Shown here piece by piece: positions 63,121 through 64,000 of a stretch of 64,000 nucleotides of DNA. Source of the DNA: a virus. Position numbers and translations under genes: made by a program. The stretch's first letter is position 1. Every line of letters starts with the position of its first letter. The stretch spans positions 1-64,000 of IMG/VR virus record IMGVR_UViG_3300030098_004539; one strand, 5' to 3'. Below the pieces are notes generated by a model. It worked only from the letters and a program-made list of their open reading frames with translations, was not told the origin of the DNA and did not search any database.

Positions 63121-63525
63121 ATGTTTGTTGTGAGACTTGTAAAAGGGAGTTCTGGAAAAGAATCGATGCTCATCGACGTAGATGACATCTTTCCAGAGTG
63201 CCAGAGGTTTATAAAAGATACGAACCTAACAAAACTGTGTTGTTGGACAAAGCCCAACTCTTGTCATGTAGGTTCCTTTACCACTGACATGTCTGTTCTT
63301 GTAGAGCGTGTGTATAGAATATTCTATGCTATGCCTCGGCTAGACCTCATCGTTCTTTATTGGTGGGCTCCTCACCCAGACGCTCCTAACAAGAAGCGTC
63401 GGTGGGGGCTTGTCATAGATAGAGACGAAGAAAAAGAGATGCGGGTTAGTACCCTAAACAAGTGGGCGGTACATGCAATCGCTCATCGTGTAGGTAAACC
63501 TTACACTATCGATATGGAATTATGA
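63121..63525 (+). CDS. Unknown 134-residue protein
   Basis: Mixed alpha/beta, with CWTKPNSCHVG in the middle and a Trp-rich YWWAPHPDAPNKKRRWGLVI segment; Cys at 27, 40, 41 and 48 could bind metal. It is not a structural type and starts the region after the lysis genes. There is no clear ribosome site before the ATG. No family recognised. Early or middle gene by position. Confidence 0.62.
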   Translation: MFVVRLVKGSSGKESMLIDVDDIFPECQRFIKDTNLTKLCCWTKPNSCHVGSFTTDMSVLVERVYRIFYAMPRLDLIVLYWWAPHPDAPNKKRRWGLVIDRDEEKEMRVSTLNKWAVHAIAHRVGKPYTIDMEL

Positions 63526-63554
63526 TTGACAAAAGACTACTATGGTAGTACAAG
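63526..63554 (+). promoter_or_regulatory. Sigma70-like promoter before the small winged-helix gene
   Basis: Perfect TTGACA at 63526-63531, 17-base spacer, and TACAAG at 63549-63554 (4 of 6). It overlaps the last codon and stop of the preceding gene boundary and precedes the ATG at 63568 by 13 bases. It fits a host-polymerase start for an early or middle unit. Confidence 0.6.
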
Positions 63555-63567
63555 AAAGATACTTTAA

Positions 63568-63780
63568 ATGATTGTAACAGAAGTTCAACTTAGGGTTCTT
63601 AAAGCATTAGATTCTGAAGGAGATGATTACGATCCCGATCACCGCCCTCGTAATAGCCTTGAACGACTTAAGAAGAAAGGGCTTGTACACGGGGATAAAA
63701 AGTCAGGGTGGTACTTAACTTCTTCCGGCAGGTCTTACTTACGCGTACAAAAAATTATATCAAAACATAATATAAAATAG
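63568..63780 (+). CDS. Small winged-helix DNA-binding protein
   Basis: 70 residues: a helix TEVQLRVLKALDSEG, then a recognition helix NSLERLKKKGLVHGDK, then a wing SGWYLTSSGRSYLRV, the classic winged-helix arrangement. A C-terminal helix is basic. It stands right after the promoter and before a helicase gene, so a transcription regulator is plausible. Target unknown. Confidence 0.72.
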   Translation: MIVTEVQLRVLKALDSEGDDYDPDHRPRNSLERLKKKGLVHGDKKSGWYLTSSGRSYLRVQKIISKHNIK

Positions 63781-63788
63781 GGGGTTGC

Positions 63789-64000
63789 GTGTTAGCACCT
63801 ACGCTGCATATCTATGCAAACTATACTTTTATAAAGGGAACTTTTGATCCCGACATCGTAGACAAGGCTTGTAGGTTTAGGAAGTCTGGTTACCGACATT
63901 CTACTGCGTATAAGAATCGCGTGTGGGATGGCTATACGCGCTTGTTTAGTCGAGCTAAGAATGCTTTCCCTACGGGACTTAAAGACCGAGTGCTCAAGGT
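63789..64000 (+). CDS. UvsW-like helicase N-terminus (3' end outside window)
   Basis: The GTG start follows TAGGGGGTTGC. The visible 70 residues read MLAPTLHIYANYTFIKGTFD and on to KNRVWDGYTRLFSRAKNAFP and TGLKDRVLKV. The pattern W-D-G...LF...FP-x-GL is that of the N-terminal DNA-binding part of phage superfamily 2 helicases such as T4 UvsW. The ATPase motifs lie beyond the window. It marks the shift from structural to DNA-metabolism genes. Confidence 0.68.
   Translation, partial: MLAPTLHIYANYTFIKGTFDPDIVDKACRFRKSGYRHSTAYKNRVWDGYTRLFSRAKNAFPTGLKDRVLK

Noticed and set aside
33599-63833. TATACTTTTATA found near 33599 and at 63822 as a possible late promoter
   Set aside because: The second copy lies within helicase codons, only two copies were noticed, and no common spacing to a start exists.

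Overview
The window is a continuous piece of a large tailed-phage genome (class Caudoviricetes, contractile tail). Every gene I can support lies on the + strand, packed end to end with many TAATG or ATGA stop/start overlaps. I see no rRNA, tRNA, CRISPR array, insertion sequence or integrase. The contractile (myovirus) assignment rests on a long tail-sheath protein, a tube-like protein, a frameshifted tail-assembly chaperone, a tape-measure candidate, a gp27-like hub, an OB-fold spike, a gp25-like wedge and a gpJ/gp6-like wedge. A T7-lysozyme-like amidase, a lytic transglycosylase and two spanin-like coiled-coil membrane proteins point to a Gram-negative host; this is inference. The large terminase is not here and probably lies upstream.

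Layout. (1) 1-17995, head module: an unknown protein cut by the window start, a very basic 1058-residue protein, amidase, SLT transglycosylase, portal, several unknown head-associated proteins, a CxxCxxCC protein, a tandem pair of paralogues (10801-13057), prohead protease, a tandem pair of acidic scaffold-like paralogues (13833-15376), major capsid protein with an inserted Ig/FN3-like domain, and probable decoration proteins. (2) 17996-22541, a self-contained cassette: terminator, sigma70-like promoter, 1392-residue repeat fibre, terminator. (3) 22542-28886, neck and connector genes, several carrying Ig-like appendages. (4) 28897-36622, sheath, tube, frameshifted chaperones, and a tape-measure candidate ending in a Peptidase_S74 (intramolecular chaperone) domain. 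(5) 36641-51303, hub, spike, wedges and baseplate or fibre proteins. (6) 51303-61881, two giant adhesion or baseplate proteins, the second with a beta-helix. (7) 61891-63072, holin-like and spanin-like membrane proteins. (8) 63121-64000, change to small regulatory or early-type genes with a strong -35 promoter, and the start of a UvsW-like helicase.

The most unusual signals are as follows. Most proteins of the head module carry a motif of the form hydrophobic-x-K-(S/A)-L near their ends. It matches the HK97 capsid cleavage site (Lys103/Ser104) and would mark a set of prohead-protease substrates, including a lytic transglycosylase and two pairs of paralogues. The protease repeats the capsid protein's N-terminal segment in its own C-terminal tail. 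A tape-measure candidate is fused to an S74 auto-cleaving chaperone. Two small beta modules are reused through neck, sheath, baseplate and fibre proteins. The 1392-residue fibre has 12 near-identical protein repeats whose codons are shuffled synonymously.
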